6,264 nt of DNA. It comes from Comamonadaceae bacterium CG_4_10_14_3_um_filter_60_75. Its GTDB lineage: Bacteria; Pseudomonadota; Gammaproteobacteria; Burkholderiales; Burkholderiaceae_C. Position 1 is the first letter of the stretch. Every line of letters starts with the position of its first letter. A program made the position numbers and the translations under genes. Under the pieces are notes generated by a model. That model worked only from the letters and a program-made list of their open reading frames with translations, had not been told where the DNA came from and made no database searches. Location: assembly GCA_002784245.1 (NCBI GenBank), contig PFKL01000016.1:1-6264 (forward strand), in the 5' to 3' direction. Of the stretch, positions 5,473-6,264 are shown piece by piece.

Positions 5473-6264
5473 TCAAGCGGTTTGCTGCGTCAGGTACTGA
5501 TCAAACGCCTGCGCTGTGAGCGGCTTGCTGAAGTAATAGCCCTGCACTTCATTACAGCCGTGCAGGCGCAAAAACGCCAGTTGCTCAGCCGTTTCCACCC
5601 CCTCGGCGATGGTGCGCAGACCCAAGCTGCTGGCCATGTTGATGATGGCGGTGACGATGGCCTTGTCCTCGGGGTCAGTACCGATGTCGCGTACAAAAGA
5701 CTGGTCAATCTTGAGCTTGTAAACCTTGAAGCGTTTGAGGTAGCTCAGCGATGAATAACCGGTGCCAAAGTCGTCGATCGACATGCGAATGCCGTAGCCG
5801 TGCAACTGGTCCATCACCGCCATGGCCGCCTGCGGATCGTCCATCGCCATCGCTTCGGTGAGTTCGAGCTCCAGCGCGTTTGCAGGCAAATCCACCTCGG
5901 TCAAAACAGCGGTAATGCGTTGAAAAAGCTCGACATGACGGAATTGCACCGCTGACAAATTGACCGCCATCACAAACCCGGGCCAGCCACCATGAAGCCA
6001 CACCCGCGCCTGCGCGGCAGCCGTACGCAACACCCATTCACCGATCGGGATGATGAGGCCGGTATCTTCGGCCAGCGGAATGAATTCGACCGGAGAAATC
6101 AGACCCAATTCAGGGTGCTGCCAGCGCAGCAAGGCCTCGGCACCCACCACCCGGCCGTCCTGCATGGCCACTTGCGGCTGGTACATCAAGAACAACTCGT
6201 CACGCGCCAGAGCGTGACGCAGGTCGGTGGCCAGGCGCAAATGCCGCGCTGAATCACGCTGCAT
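5473..6264 (-). CDS. EAL-domain c-di-GMP phosphodiesterase, C-terminal part of a probable GGDEF-EAL protein (partial)
   Basis: The C-terminal 263 codons of a signalling protein that runs off the right edge. The EAL domain hydrolyses the second messenger c-di-GMP to pGpG. All the usual catalytic and metal-binding positions are present (numbered from the first visible residue): Glu43 in GAEALLRW, Asn102 in VNLSAVQF, Glu137 in LELELTEA, Asp164-Asp165 in the loop-6 motif IDDFGTGYSSLSYLKRF, Lys185 in KLKIDQSFV, Glu221 in AEGVE and Gln241 in VQGYYFSKP. It is therefore predicted to be active. The first 20 or so visible residues (QRDSARHLRLATDLRHAL) look like the helix that joins GGDEF to EAL domains. 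The Met at the very edge is therefore probably internal, and a GGDEF domain and sensory region probably lie beyond the window. The stop (TGA at 5475-5473) is convergent with rsmE. Confidence 0.9.
   Translation of the reverse strand: MQRDSARHLRLATDLRHALARDELFLMYQPQVAMQDGRVVGAEALLRWQHPELGLISPVEFIPLAEDTGLIIPIGEWVLRTAAAQARVWLHGGWPGFVMAVNLSAVQFRHVELFQRITAVLTEVDLPANALELELTEAMAMDDPQAAMAVMDQLHGYGIRMSIDDFGTGYSSLSYLKRFKVYKLKIDQSFVRDIGTDPEDKAIVTAIINMASSLGLRTIAEGVETAEQLAFLRLHGCNEVQGYYFSKPLTAQAFDQYLTQQTA

Noticed and set aside
5473..6264. EAL protein as a complete stand-alone gene starting at the ATG on the right edge
   Set aside because: The visible N-terminus resembles a GGDEF-EAL linker helix and the ATG coincides with the window edge, so the gene most likely continues outside.

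Overview
The window looks like a chromosomal segment of a betaproteobacterium, most likely Burkholderiales/Comamonadaceae (Rhodoferax- or Polaromonas-like). Four things point there: the 'ferrooxidans-type' GshA, the style of the Kup N-terminus, the AmgK and RsmE protein sequences, and a short dispersed repeat of a kind I recall from Comamonadaceae genomes. No search was possible, so the taxonomy is inference. Gene density is high, no intergenic gap exceeds 200 bp, and there is no RNA gene, CRISPR array or transposase.

Left part, minus strand (read right to left): proA (gamma-glutamyl phosphate reductase), a small exported c-type cytochrome, gshA (glutamate-cysteine ligase) and the start of kup (K+ uptake), which runs off the left edge. 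The proA-cytochrome gap is only 18 bp and the four genes could be partly co-transcribed. ProA and GshA both use the gamma-carboxyl group of glutamate, for proline and glutathione respectively.

Middle, plus strand: a 191-bp divergent gap separates proA from an amgK-like sugar kinase (peptidoglycan recycling). rsmE (16S rRNA m3U1498 methyltransferase) follows 72 bp later. The amgK-rsmE gap is almost entirely a short repeat element ending in a 9-bp inverted repeat, just before the rsmE start codon. Right part, minus strand: the EAL (c-di-GMP phosphodiesterase) end of a probable GGDEF-EAL protein, convergent with rsmE across a 27-bp gap that holds a stem-loop.

The most interesting observation is that the amgK-rsmE repeat has a second copy (39 of 43 core positions identical) inside the proA reading frame. 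There it encodes roughly 20 extra residues in ProA and keeps the frame open. This resembles the protein-coding palindromic elements known from Rickettsia. The cytochrome also lacks an obvious axial methionine and may use histidine as its sixth heme ligand.
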